From: Cladopsammia gracilis
Lineage: Eukaryota > Cnidaria > Anthozoa > Scleractinia > Dendrophylliidae
Reading direction: 5' to 3'
Assembly (NCBI GenBank): GCA_022457155.1
Contig: JAJGOT010000275.1
Location: 1,087,049 to 1,151,048, forward strand
DNA: 64,000 nucleotides
Part shown: piece after piece, positions 34,431 through 45,885 of the stretch
How the letters are laid out: every line of letters begins with the position of its first letter
Numbering within the stretch: the first letter of the stretch is position 1
The notes under the pieces: generated by a model
Seen by the model: the letters and a program-made list of their open reading frames with translations, nothing else
Databases searched by the model: none
What the model was told of the DNA's origin: nothing
Translations under genes and position numbers: made by a program

Positions 34431-35159
34431 CCTCAGGCAATACTTACAGTGCCCAGTTTCTTGATGCGCAGCATAATTATTTGCATGTACAGAACCAGTC
34501 GGTTGTAATTGGTCAACAGATTAAGCTTTGGGAATGCTCTAGTCTCTTGGCAGATTCAACTGCTGTCAATTATGCATTTTGACGCGTGATGTAAATCCCT
34601 GGGTGTGATAAAATTAACAATTGCGGGGCGCGCTCTTTTTAAAGCATTTTGTCAACAAATTCGTGTGGGGCAAGATTTTTTTTTACCCTTTAGGAGCGCG
34701 ATGGCAAAAACATTTTCTGAAGAACATGGTTTTCAGTTAAAAGCATTGCCAAATAGCGAGTGCGATGCGCGGGTCACTCGCTTGTTCTTTATGCTTTTTT
34801 ACTCAAACGCGTTCCAAACTAAAATGTGGCATTACATTTAGACAAATTCAGAGTAAATACTAAGGTACACTACAAAAGTGACTTATTTTTACGGATAAAT
34901 TATCAACCTACCTCGCAAATTGGTTTTTGCACATAGTAGTTTCTACAACCTCTTCGGAAATTAGTGGAAAATGGCCAAAATTAAAATGTGAAGTTTTTTC
35001 GGAAAGCCATTTCACTACTTTTTTAGTTGGATAATTTTAAAATTATAAAATTTTTAAATCGTAAAATCATGCTAAAACTGATAGGAGAGTTTTCTCTGTT
35101 TGCAAAGAAGCACAAAATTCTTTCAAGCAAATTTGTGCTTTTCATGATTTAAAACCTGT

Positions 35160-35985
35160 TCAGAATTTCTGATCTCTCCCGAATCCTTAGAGGTTTCAGA
35201 AATTCTGATCCCCCGTCAATTACCGAACAAAAACAGCTATATACAACTTATTCTAAAAGGATTCAGAATTCAGAAATTCTGATCCCCTCATCAATTAAGT
35301 GAACGAAAACAACTATATACATCTTATTCTAAAAGGATTCAGAAATTCTGATCCCCCGTCAATTAACCAAACAAAAACAGCCATGTACATTTAATTCTTA
35401 TAAATTCAGAAATTCTGATCCCCCCGTCAGTTAACTAAACAAAAACAGCCATATACAACTAATTCTTAAAAGTTCAGAAATTCTGATTCCCCTGTCAGTT
35501 AACCGAACAAAAACAGCTATATACATCTACTTCTTAAAAATTCAGAAATTCTGATCCCCCCATCAGTTCACTGACAAAAACAGCTACGGTATATACATCT
35601 ATTTCTTAAAAATTCAGAAATTCTGATCCCCCCATCAGTTCACTGAACAAAAACAGCTACGGTATATACATCTATTTCTTAAAAATTCAGAAATTCTGAT
35701 CCCCCATCAGTTCACTGAACAAAAACAGGTACCGTATATACATCTATTTCTTAAAAATTCAGAAATTCTGATCCCCACCATCAGTTAACTCAACAAAAAC
35801 AGCTACTGGTATATACATCTATTTCTTAAAAATTCAGAAATTCTGATCCCCCCGTCAGTTCACTGAACAAAAACAGCTATATACATCTAATTCTTAAAAA
35901 TTCAGAAATTCTGATCTCCCCCAATGTCAATTAACCAAACAAAAACAGCTATATACATCTATAATATTATTCTAAAAGGATTCAG
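35160..35985. repeat. ~70-bp minisatellite B, about twelve units
   Basis: Same unit as 24590-25205, with several additional copies of the subtype that contains 'acggtatatacatctatttc'. Confidence 0.9.
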
Positions 35986-36600
35986 AATTTCTAATTCCCA
36001 CGTCATGAGTGAGGTGCAGGATTGCAGAAAATTAATTCAGTTTTTTTGGAATGAAGCATGATACAATGGGATGTATTGTTATTCAGTGAGATAGAAATAG
36101 GACTTCCATCTCATTAAACTAGTTTTCTGCAATCCCGCACCTTAGTGCTTGTCACTTACATCAGGTATATGCAATTTAAAACTAAAAGGAATCAGAATTT
36201 CTGACCTCATCACTTAACCCTTTCACTACCAGAGTCAATTATGGAGACATGTACATGTAGTGCAGTCCTAACTTTTGAGTCTGTGGAAGAAATCCTACAT
36301 GTACGGCAGTACAGTACTTTCACATGATACAGTTACCATTTGGTTTCAATATTTTACAACATGAAATTTGGGATTCTACCTCACTGTCACGTGACCAGAG
36401 ATTCCATGAGATATGCGCTGCGCATGTACCGATCACTTGATGCGTTGAATTCATGGTCGCCGGTCGCCTTTCGTAAGTGTCTGCTTTCCTCGTTCTGTTT
36501 TCATGCTTTTGAATTTAGTTTGTGTTTTTCCTAACTGACACTGTGTTGTGTTTCGTATCTGTGCTAGGGGAGCCAACATTTCGCTGGAATTCTGTTCCAA

Positions 36601-37640
36601 ATGAACGAGGGAAGTTCAAGTTCACACGTGCTCGTAGAGCACAAACAACATACTGCGGGTGAGCTCGAAGAGCCGCCACATGCTCTGAATGACAGAGCAA
36701 AGTCGAAGTTGCCGAAGTCTAAAGTGCCTGGCCAGGAAATAAAGCGGAAAGATCTAGTAAAAATAATTTCTGTCGAAGAAAACCAGTCGCTTGACGTCGT
36801 CAAGTCGTTAAACAGATGCGCTTTCGTCTAACTTTGAGGCTCTCACTCAAGCATGACTACTAGTTTTGAAAGGCTAGGAGACAATTACAATACAATACAA
36901 TAACATTTATTTCACCTTGAATTTAAAATAGCAAAATTGCTAATGTCTTCGAGAAAATAAATAAAAGAAATTTGAAATTTGAAATTTGAATGCTATGAAT
37001 GACAATCTTTTGTCTTTCGCTCAATACTCTGGAGACGAGGTGCCAGAACATGTATCTGAACAATCAAATGAAGTTAACGAAGTTAACAATGTTGATGATG
37101 GCTCCGAGGAGCCTCCAAACAAAAAGCAAAAAGCTGACGAGTCGGTTACGGAGCAAGAACGGCCTAGCTCAGCTCCGAAAAACAAATTTCTTACTAGTCT
37201 TGAGAAGAAGGCGAATACTCGGAAGCTACAGGCCCGAAAATTAATGACTCCTTGGCTACTCACGTATTAGCGGCAAAAGCCTGAAGAGGAAAATGACAAA
37301 AGCTTATTTCAGAAAATTCTCAGACCAGAGAATTGCCCAGGCTTGTCAAAGAGTTAATCAAGTTGTCTCGGCTGAAGCTCGAACATGTGACGTGAGAATG
37401 CAACGCGTTCAGAATGCGTTGATCAAAGGAACTACTAGCGTAGCTTTAATAGCAGATCTTATTCTGAAGAGCTCCGAAGACAAGGCCAACATTACAACGG
37501 AGGCTTTGTTGGACAAAATATGGCAGCTGACTGAAGATTCCTTGCTCTGTTTAGGAGCAGCCAAATGGGAATTAGTTCAGAGACGCCGGGAGGCATTAAA
37601 GCCTCAAATATCTAAAGGTTATGCTCATTTGTATGCTTAG
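36601..37640 (+). pseudogene. Outer DIRS gag-like region, broken
   Basis: Three successive frames carry a charged protein of low complexity (for example LPKSKVPGQEIKRKDL, then EEPPNKKQKADESVTEQE, then SVALIADLILKSSED). A retroposon tail at about 36879-36985 separates the first two. The inner element has the same break, so the defect was inherited. No cysteine-knuckle motif is visible. The gag role is inferred from position between the left repeat and the reverse transcriptase. Confidence 0.6.
36879..36985 (-). mobile_element. Retroposon 3' tail in the DIRS gag region
   Basis: On the minus strand the segment ends in repeated 'ttgtattgtattgtaattg', a microsatellite tail like those of LINE- or SINE-type elements. 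The other end has repeated 'aaatttgaaatttg' on the plus strand. The same insertion is present in the inner element at about 39262-39368. Confidence 0.5.
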
Positions 37641-37779
37641 AAAGTCAAGTTCACTGACTCATTGTTTGGAGATGATGTCACCAAACAAATCAAAGATATC
37701 ACAGATGACAATAAAGTCACCCATAAACTGTTGGATAAAAACAAATCTTGGCCCAGATCTGCTCCATGAACAAAGGCTC

Positions 37780-38740
37780 TTTCAGGGGTCGTGCTGCTTT
37801 TCAGGGAGCACCCAGGTATTGATTCATGGACCTCAGGTAAACAATACTCTGTTTAAGCCTTTACTAACAAAAGTCGCTGGTGGAATTCGGCACTTTGTTA
37901 AGGCTTGGGAGCTTTTGACTTCAGATAATGTCATTTTAGATATGGGCAAAGGTTGCCATATGACATTCGCACATGATCGTTTTCCTTCTCAGTATAGGCC
38001 TCCACGGCCATTTAAATTTACTGACTGGGAGTCCAGTCTTATGGATCAGGAGATTAACAAATTGCTTCAGAAGGGTGCTATTGAGGAGGCTGTTTAATAG
38101 TTCTTGTGGCAAATGTTTGTCCAATGTTTTCCTCAGGCCTAAAAAAGGATGGAAGTTTTAGACTGATTCTTAACCTCAAAAACTTAAATTTACATGTGGA
38201 ATATAATAAATTCAAGATGGACACCCTGTAGTCCATACTGAAATTGGTCACTCCTGGTTGTTATATGGCAACAATTGATTTGAAAGACGCATATTACACA
38301 GTTCCTATAGCACAGGAACATAGGAAATATCTTCGTTTCTGTTGGAAAGACAAGTTGTACCAATATACTTGTTTCCCTTATGGGCTTTCGTCAGCCCCAC
38401 ATCCATTCACCAAGTTAATGAAACTGTGTTATGCACATCTACAGTTGCAAAGGCATATTGTGTCTGGTTACATTAATGATACATACCTTCAGCAACAGTT
38501 TTTCAATGACACCCTTAATTTTCTTCATGCTAGTAAGGAGTGTTTAGTAGTTTGGGTTTGTTGATACACCCTTAAAAGTCTATGGTCATGCCAACTCAGA
38601 TAGCTATTGTTCTGGGCTTCATTATAAATTCTATTGAAATGACCGTCTATCTGATGCCTGATATGAGAGCAAAGTTGTTAGAGCTTTGTCGCAGTACTAT
38701 GCAGTGTAATCAGATCACAATACGACATCTTGCTAGACTT
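37780..38740 (+). pseudogene. Outer DIRS reverse transcriptase, defective
   Basis: Motifs in order: FTDWESSLMDQEINKLLQKG, a stop pair after EEAV, then a frame change at the A-run near 38143, then YMATIDLKDAYYTVPI (motif A with its Asp), FCWKDKLYQYTCFPYGLSSA, and YIND where the catalytic Y-x-D-D box is expected. Loss of the first Asp of that box and the stops make it non-functional. The motif order and the PYGLSSAP segment are characteristic of DIRS-type reverse transcriptases. Confidence 0.85.
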
Positions 38741-38908
38741 ACTGGAAAGTTGGTATCCAGTTCCACCTCACTGTCACGTGACCAGAGATTCCATGAGATA
38801 TGCGCTGCGCATGTACCGATCACTTGATGCGTTGAATTCATGGTCGCCGGTCGCCTTTCGTAAGTGTCTGCTTTCCTCGTTCTGTTTTCATGCTTTTGAA
38901 TTTAGTTT

Positions 38909-40125
38909 GTGTTTTTCCTAACTGACACTGTGTTGTGTTTCGTATCTGTGCTAGGAGAGCCAACATTTCGCTGGAATTCTGTTCCAAATGAACGAGGGAA
39001 GTTCAAGTTCACACGTGCTCGTAGAGCACAAACAACATACTGCATGGGTGAGCTCGAAGAGCCGCCACATGCTCTGAATGACAGAGCAAAGTCGAAGATG
39101 CCGAAGTCTAAAGTGCCTGGCCAGGAAATAAAGCGGAAAGATCTAGTCAAAATAATTTCTGTCGAAGAAAACCAGTCGCTTGACGTCGTCAAGTCGTTAA
39201 ACAGATGCGCTTTCGTCTAACTTTGAGGCTCTCACTCAAGCATGACTACTAGTTTTGAAAGGCTAGGAGACAATTACAATACAATACAATAACATTTATT
39301 TCACCTTGAATTTAAAATAGCAAAATTGCTAATGTCTTCGAGAAAATAAATAAAAGAAATTTGAAATTTGAATGCTATGAATGACAATCTTTTGTCTTTC
39401 GCTCAATACTCTGGAGACGAGGTGCCAGAACATGTATCTGAACAATCAAATGAAGTTAACGAAGTTAACAATGTTGATGATGGCTCCGAGGAGCCTCCAA
39501 ACAAAAAGCAAAAAGCTGACGAGTCGGTTACGGAGCAAGAACGGCCTAGCTCAGCTCCGAAAAAACAAATTTCTTACTAGTCTTGAGAAGAAGGCGAATA
39601 CTCAGGAAGCTACAGGCCCGAAAATTAATGACTCCTTGGCTACTCACGTATTAGCGGCAAAAGCCTGAAGAGGAAAATGACAAAAGCTTATTTCAGAAAA
39701 TTCTCAGACCAGAGAATTGCCCAGGCTTGTCAAAGATAAGAGTTAATCAAGTTGTCTCGGCTGAAGCTCGAACATGTGACGTGAGAATGCAACGCGTTCA
39801 GAATGCGTTGATCAAAGGAACTACTAGCGTAGCTTTAATAGCAGATCTTATTCTGAAGAGCTCCGAAGACAAGGCTAACATTAACACGGAGGCTTTGTTG
39901 GACAAAATATGGCAGCTGACTGAAGATTCCTTGCTCTGTTTAGGAGCAGCCAACTGGGAATTAGTTCAGAGACGCCGGGAGGCATTAAAGCCTCAAATAT
40001 CTAAAGGTTATGCTCATTGTTTGGAGATGATGTCACCAAACAAATCAAAGATATCACAGATGACAATAAAGTCACCCATAAACTGTTGGATAAAAACAAA
40101 TCTTGGCCCAGATCTGCTCCCATGA
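38909..40125 (+). pseudogene. Inner DIRS gag-like region, broken
   Basis: Same charged frames as the outer copy (38909-39220, 39368-39580, 39727-40125), with the shared retroposon tail between the first two. It has lost 36 bp near 40018 between two CTCATT words that are both present in the outer element (37623 and 37658). One extra A near 39563 shifts the frame relative to the outer copy. Confidence 0.6.
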
Positions 40126-41110
40126 ACAGAGGCTCTTTCAGGGGTCGTGCTGCTTTTCAGGGAGCACCCAGGAATTGATTCATAGACCTCAGGTAAACAA
40201 AACTCTGTTTAAGCCTTTACTAACAAAAGTCGCTGGTGGAATTCGGCACTTTGTTAAGGCTTGGGAGCTTTTGACTTCAGATAATGTCATTTTAGATATG
40301 GGCAAAGGTTGCCATATGACATTCGCACATGATCGTTTTCCTTCTCAGTATAGGCCTCCACGGCCATTTAAATTTACTGACTGGGAGTCCAGTCTTATGG
40401 ATCAGGAGATTAACAAATTGCTTCAGAAGGGTGCTATTGAGGAGGCTGTTTAATAGTTCTTGTGGCAAATGTTTGTCCAATGTTTTCCTCAGGCCTAAAA
40501 AAGGATGGAAGTTTTAGAATGATTCTTAACCTCAAAAACTTAAATTTATATGTGGAATATAATATATTCAAGATGGACACCCTGCAGTCCATACTGAAAT
40601 TGGTCACTCCTGGTTTTTATATGGCAACAATTGATCCGAAAGACGCATATTACACAGTTCCTATAGCACAGGAACATAGGAAATATCTTCGTTTCTGTTG
40701 GAAAGACAAGTTGTACCAATATACTTGTTTCCCTTATGGGCTTTCGTCAGCCCTACATCCATTCACCAAGTTAATGAAACTGTGTTATGCACATCTACAG
40801 TTGCAAAGGCATATTGTGTCTGGTTACATTAATGATACATACCTTCAGCAACAGTTTTTCAATGACACCCTTAATTTTCTTCATGCTAGTAAGGAGTGTT
40901 TAGTAGTTTGGGTTTGTTGATACACCCTTAAAAGTCTATGGACATGCCAACTCAGATAGCTATTGTTCTGGGCTTCATTATAAATTCTATTGAAATGACC
41001 GTCTCTCTGATGCCTGATATGAGAGCAAAGTTGTTAGAGCTTTGTCGCAGTACTATGCAGTGTAACCAGATCACAATACGACATCTTGCTAGACTTACTG
41101 AAAAGTTGGT
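40103..41110 (+). pseudogene. Inner DIRS reverse transcriptase, defective
   Basis: 40462-40920 is open and includes KKDGSFRMILNLKNLN, MATIDPKDAYYTVPI, FPYGLSSA and the altered Y-I-N-D box. It shares with the outer copy the stop pair after EEAV, the A-run frame change and the stop after VVWVC. The Leu-to-Pro change next to the motif A aspartate is private to this copy. Confidence 0.85.
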
Positions 41111-41125
41111 ATCCAGTTTCCTGGG

Positions 41126-42218
41126 GTGCTTTATAGGCCTCTCCTCTATCGCAATTTAGAAATGGCCAAAACAGAATCACTCCGATTAAATAGAGGTAAT
41201 TATGAATCAACCATGCTCCTTTCTGATGACATGAAATTAGACTTGCAGTGGTGGGTCGATAACCTGGAAACCTCTAGTTATCCAATTTCTCACCACAATC
41301 CAGATATAGTGATGGATACCGATGCTTCTCTTATTGGTTGGGGGGCTGTTTGTTGTGCAACTGTGACACAGGGTCGTTTTATGCCTTCGGACATTGCTTA
41401 TACTGAAGGGAATATTAATGCACTTGAACTTTTAGAAATTAAATATGCTCTCCAAGCCTTTGCCTCTCTTATTGAGAATAGGCATGTATTGGTGCGTTGT
41501 GATAACACAACAGCAGTATCTTACATCTCCAATATGGGGGTACTCACTCGAGATGATGTAACTCCATTGCCAAAGAAGTATGGTTATGGTGCATATCAAA
41601 AAACACAAACACACACACAAAAAAAAAAAAATGTTTGGGTAACCATCACTCATATTCCTGGTAAATTAAATACAGGGGCAGACTTTAGTTCAAGAACCTT
41701 TAATGATAGAACTGAGTGCTCACTAGATCCCAGTCGTTTTGAACTAATCACAAAGAGACTGGGACACGCTGAGGTTGATCTGTTTGCCTCTAACTCCAAT
41801 ACTAAAGTTGCTCGTTATTATTCATGGAAGCCTGATCCAGGAGCTATTCATGTGGAGGCCTTTACTATCAGCTGGTATGGGTCATTGTCTTATTGCTTTC
41901 CGCCTTTCAGTTTGCTAGGCAGATGTCTGCAGAAGATTGTTATGGATAAAGCAGAATGCATTGTTATAATACTGGTCTGGCCAACACAACCCTACTACTT
42001 CAAAGGTATGGGAATGCTGATCAGTCTACCACTAGTTCTTCCCATTCAACCACATTTACTTCAGCTTCCACACAATCCTCAGTGTCAACACCCTCTGTTT
42101 CCAAGGCTTCAACTACTGGCTTGCAAGTTATCAGGAAATCCCTTGAGAGTAAAAACATTTCTGGACACTCTGCCGATATTATCCTCGCTTCATGGCGCTC
42201 AGGGACACGGAAACAATA
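41126..42218 (+). pseudogene. Inner DIRS RNase H and connection region
   Basis: A 387-codon frame. RNase H signatures: MDTDASLIGWGAVC (first Asp), NINALELLEIKYAL (Glu), VRCDNTTAVSYISNMG (Asp), and then a (CA)n/poly-A microsatellite at 41603-41631 that inserts a low-complexity patch before VWVTITHIPGKLNTGADFSS. The HIPG..N..AD motif is typical of the end of the RNase H domain in these elements. The downstream frame to 42289 is out of register with the family. Confidence 0.8.
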
Positions 42219-42519
42219 ACAAACCTATATCAACCAGTAGCCTATCTTCTGTCGTGAGAGGAAACTGGATTCAGTTCATCCCTCTGTAGCAGGTGTTATT
42301 CAATTTTTGACAACATTGTTTGAAAGAGATCTCAGTTATAGCTCACTGAATACTGCAAGAAGTGCACTATCTACTGTCATCACTGCTGATGGTGCGTCCA
42401 TCGGCTGCCACCCTCTTGTAGTGCAGTTTCTGAAGGGTGTTTTTAATTTGCGTCCTCCAGTTCCTAGATATAATGAGGTGTGAGACATATCTATTGTGTT
42501 AAAATTCCTGAAAACATTG

Positions 42520-43101
42520 TCACCGGTAGCAACCTTAACTTTAAAGAACCCTACCCTCAAACTGGTTATGCTTCTCAGTTTGGTTACTGCGCAGAGAGGA
42601 TAGACTTTACATTTGCTGGATATTAGTCTCATGTCGCAGACTTACTCCACCTTTATGTTCACATTTAATAAACCTCTCAAACAGTCTAATCCAAGAAGAC
42701 ATGTAAAGCCTCTGGTTCTTAACGCCTATCCTCATGATGAAAGTTTGTGTGTATTTTCTAGTTTAAATGAGTATCTTCGGAGAACTGAGACTCTTCGCGC
42801 AGATGGTTCTCAACTTTTAATGAGTTTTCAAAAGCCTCACAAAGCTGTATCTCGAGATACAATAAGTAGATGGTTAAGACCTGTTATGCAAATGACAGGA
42901 ATTGATTATATTTTTAATGCACATAGCACAAGGGCAGCTTCAGTGTCTGCTGCTCATAGGGCTCAGGTTCCTATTCAAGATATTCTTGACAGAGCCGGGT
43001 GGTCATCTGCTCAAGCATTTGCCACTTATTATGACAAGAGAATTATAGACACTTCAGAGAATATTACATCTCATTTTGAGGAGGCTATGTTGAAGTTATG
43101 A
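42520..43101 (+). pseudogene. Inner DIRS tyrosine recombinase, near-intact with a stop
   Basis: The catalytic region is recognisable: AQRG holds the likely first Arg, followed by a stop codon (TAG at 42601) where the outer copy has CAG. Then 42613-43101 is open with HSTRAASVSAAH (H-x-x-R) and AGWSSAQAFATYY, carrying the usual Trp/His and the nucleophilic Tyr. Tyrosine recombinases of DIRS elements insert circular DNA without target duplication. Confidence 0.85.
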
Positions 43102-43191
43102 TGTAGTTTTTTGGTTTTGTGGAACTGTAATAAAAAGTTAAGATTGCCCTTTGGCAGTTATTTATCTGATGTGCCAATTTTGGCTTTGAAG

Positions 43192-43311
43192 TCTCATGGA
43201 ATCTCTGGTCACGTGACAGTGAGGTGGAATTAAAAATTGAACGACACTTACCTGGAAGTGGAAGTTCGATGGTAATTCTACCGATCTGGAGCGTGACCAA
43301 GAGATTACATG
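43192..43311. repeat. Inner DIRS internal complementary region
   Basis: 43192-43227 is the complement of the inner element's left end. 43228-43311 is the complement of its right end (43428-43511). The junction reads GAGGTGGAATTAAAAATTG, matching the CCACCTC start of this element. It acts as a splint when the reverse-transcribed DNA closes into a circle. Confidence 0.9.
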
Positions 43312-43511
43312 CCCGTCCCTCCCTACCCTATGGTGAAATAGAAGTTTTAGCTGTTATTCGATTTGTAGTTTTTTCAATTGGCACATCAGGCTTTGGAAGG
43401 TGATCGGTACATGCGCAGCGCATATCTCATGTAATCTCTTGGTCACGCTCCAGATCGGTAGAATTATCATCGAACTTCCACTTCCAGGTAAGTGTCGTTC
43501 AATTTTTAATT

Positions 43512-45885
43512 TTCCTGGGGTGCTTTATGGGCCTCTCTTCTATCGCAATTTAGAAATGGCCAAAACAGAATCACTCCGATTAAATAGAGGTAATTATGAA
43601 TCAACCATGCTCCTTTCTGATGACATGAAATTAGACTTGCAGTGGTGGGTCGATAACCTGGAAACCTCTAGTTATCCAATTTCTCACCACGATCCAGATA
43701 TAGTGATGGATACCGATGCTTCTTTTTGGTTGGGGGGCTGTTTGTTGTGCAACTGTGACACAGGGTCGTTTTATGCCTTCGGACATTGCTTATACTGAAG
43801 GGAATATTAATGCACTTGAACTTTTAGAAATTAAATATGCTCTCCAAGCCTTTGCCTCCCTTATTGAGAATAAGCATGTATTGGTGCGTTGTGATAACAC
43901 AACAGCAGTATCTTACATCTCCAATATGGGGGTACTCACTCGAGATGATGTAACTCCATTGCCAAAGAAGTATGGTTATGGTGCATATCAAAAAACACAC
44001 ACACACACACAAAAAAAAAAATGTTTGGGTAACCATCACTCATATTCCTGGTAAATTAAATACAGGGGCAGACTTTAGTTCAAGAACCTTTAATGATGGA
44101 ACTGAGTGCTCACTAGATCCCAGTCGTTTTGAACTAATCACAAAGAGACTGGGACACGCTGAGGTTGATCTGTTTGCCTCTAATTCCAATACTAAAGTTG
44201 CTCGTTATTATTCATGAAAGCCTGATCCAGGAGCTATTCATGTGGAGGCCTTTACTATCAGCTGGTATGGGTCATTGTCTTATTGCTTTCCGCCTTTCAG
44301 TTTGCTTGGCAGATGTCTGCAGAAGATTGTTATGGATAAAGCAGAATGCATTGTTATAATACTGGTCTGGCCAACACAACCCTACTATTTCAAAGCTATG
44401 GGAATGCTGATCAGTCTACCACTAGTTCTTCCCATTCAACCACATTTACTTCAGCTTCCACACAATCCTCAGTGTCAACACCCTCTGTTTCCAAGGCTTC
44501 AACAGCTGGCTTGCAAGTTATCAGGAAATCCCTTGAGAGTAAAAACATTTCTGGACACTCTGTCGACATTATCCTCGCTTCATGGCGCTCAGGGACACGG
44601 AAACAATAACAAACCTATATCAACCAGTGGCCTATCTTCTGTCGTGAGAGGAAACTAGATTCAGTTCATCCCTCTGTAGCAGGTGTTATTCAATTTTTGA
44701 CAGCATTGTTTGAAAGAGATCTCAGTTATAGCTCACTGAATACTGCAAGAAGTGCACTATCTACTGTCATCACTGTTGATGGTGCGTCCTCTTGTAGTGC
44801 AGTTTCTGAAGGGTGTTTTTAATTTGCGTCCTCCAGTTCCTAGATATAATGAGGTGTGAGACATATCTATTGTGTTAAAATTCCTGAAAACATTGTCACC
44901 GGTAGCAACCTTAACTTTAAAGAACCCTACCCTCAAACTGGTTATGCTTCTCAGTTTGGTTGCTGCGCAGAGAGGACAGACTTTACATTTGCTGGATATT
45001 AGTCTCATGTCGAAGAATGACTCCACCTTTATGTTCACATTTAATAAACCTCTCAAACAGTCTAATCCAAGAAGACATGCAAAGCCTCTGGTTCTTAACG
45101 CCTATCCTCATGATGAAAGTTTGTGTGTATTTTCTAGTTTAAATGAGTATCTCCGGAGAACTGAGACTCTTCGCGCAGATGGTTCTCAACTTTTAATCAG
45201 CTTTCAAAAGCCTCACAAAGCTGTATCTCGAGATACAATAAGTAGATGGTTAAGAACTGTTATGCAAATGACAGGAATTGATTATATTTTAAATGCACGC
45301 ATAGCACAAGGGCAGCTTCAGTGTCTGCTGCTCATAGGGCTCAGGTTCCTATTCAAGATATTCTTGACAGAGCCGGGTGGTCATCTGCTCAAACATTTGC
45401 CACTTATTATGACAAGAGAATTATAGACACTTCAGAGAATATTCTCATTTTGAGGAGGCTATCTTGAAGTTATGATGTAGTTTTTTGGTTTTGTGGAACT
45501 GTAATAAAAAGTTAAGATTGCCCTTTGGCAGTTATTTATCTGATGTGCCAATTTTGGCTTTGAAGTCTCATGGAATCTCTGGTCACGTGACAGTGAGGTA
45601 GAATTAAAAATTGAACGACACTTACCTGGAAGTGGAAGTTCGATGATAATTCTACCGATCTGGAGCGTGACCAAGAGATTACATGCCCGTCCCTCCCTAC
45701 CCTATGGTGAAATAGAAGTTTTAGCTGTTATTCGATTTGTAGTTTTTTCAATTGGCACATCAGGCTTTGGAAGGTGATCGGTACATGCGCAGCGCATATC
45801 TCATGTAATCTCTTGGTCACGCTCCAGATCGGTAGAATTATCATCGAACTTCCACTTCCAGGTAAGTGTCGTTCAATTTTTAATT
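43512..45885 (+). mobile_element. Outer DIRS-type retrotransposon, 3' half
   Basis: It resumes at TTCCTGGGGTGC, exactly the sequence that follows 'tatccagt' in the uninterrupted inner element (41112-41128). Parts: RNase H 43548-44217 with a one-base loss near 43725 (DTDAS then a frame change) and a stop replacing Trp at 44215; tyrosine recombinase 44870-45475 with a 2-bp gain near 45299 that shifts the frame before the H-x-x-R motif; internal complementary region 45566-45685; right inverted repeat 45774-45885. The host sequence of copy B resumes at TTTCTTGAA. Confidence 0.9.
45566..45685. repeat. Outer DIRS internal complementary region
   Basis: It carries GAGGTAGAATTAAAAATTG, matching the CTACCTC start of the outer element at 36376. 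The inner element has GAGGTGG with CCACCTC. The covariation shows each region is derived from its own element's termini. Confidence 0.9.

Larger units (their letters stand above)
36376..38762 (+). mobile_element. Outer DIRS-type retrotransposon, 5' half
   Basis: It starts CTACCTCACTGTCACGTGAC at the break in copy B (the empty site is intact at 25600 in copy A). The left inverted terminal repeat runs to about 36436. Downstream are gag-region frames (36601-36831, 36986-37270, 37293-37640) and the reverse-transcriptase region to 38740. The half ends at 'ggtatccagtt', where the inner element begins, and continues at 43512. Together the two halves span 4.76 kb. DIRS elements replicate through reverse transcription and integrate circles with a tyrosine recombinase instead of an integrase. 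Confidence 0.9.
38763..43511 (+). mobile_element. Inner full-length DIRS-type retrotransposon (4.75 kb)
   Basis: Inserted in the outer element of the same lineage. Parts: left inverted terminal repeat 38763-38823; gag-like frames 38909-40125; reverse transcriptase to 41110; RNase H 41126-41700; tyrosine recombinase about 42520-43101; internal complementary region 43192-43311; right inverted terminal repeat 43400-43511. The internal complementary region joins the complement of the left end to the complement of the right end, the hallmark of DIRS1-type elements. In the short stretches compared by eye it differs from the outer element by about 1-2%. Confidence 0.92.

Noticed and set aside
43228..43511. 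Independent palindromic MITE at the right end of the DIRS element
   Set aside because: The two arms are the right-end complement within the internal complementary region and the right terminal repeat itself, so they belong to the DIRS architecture.
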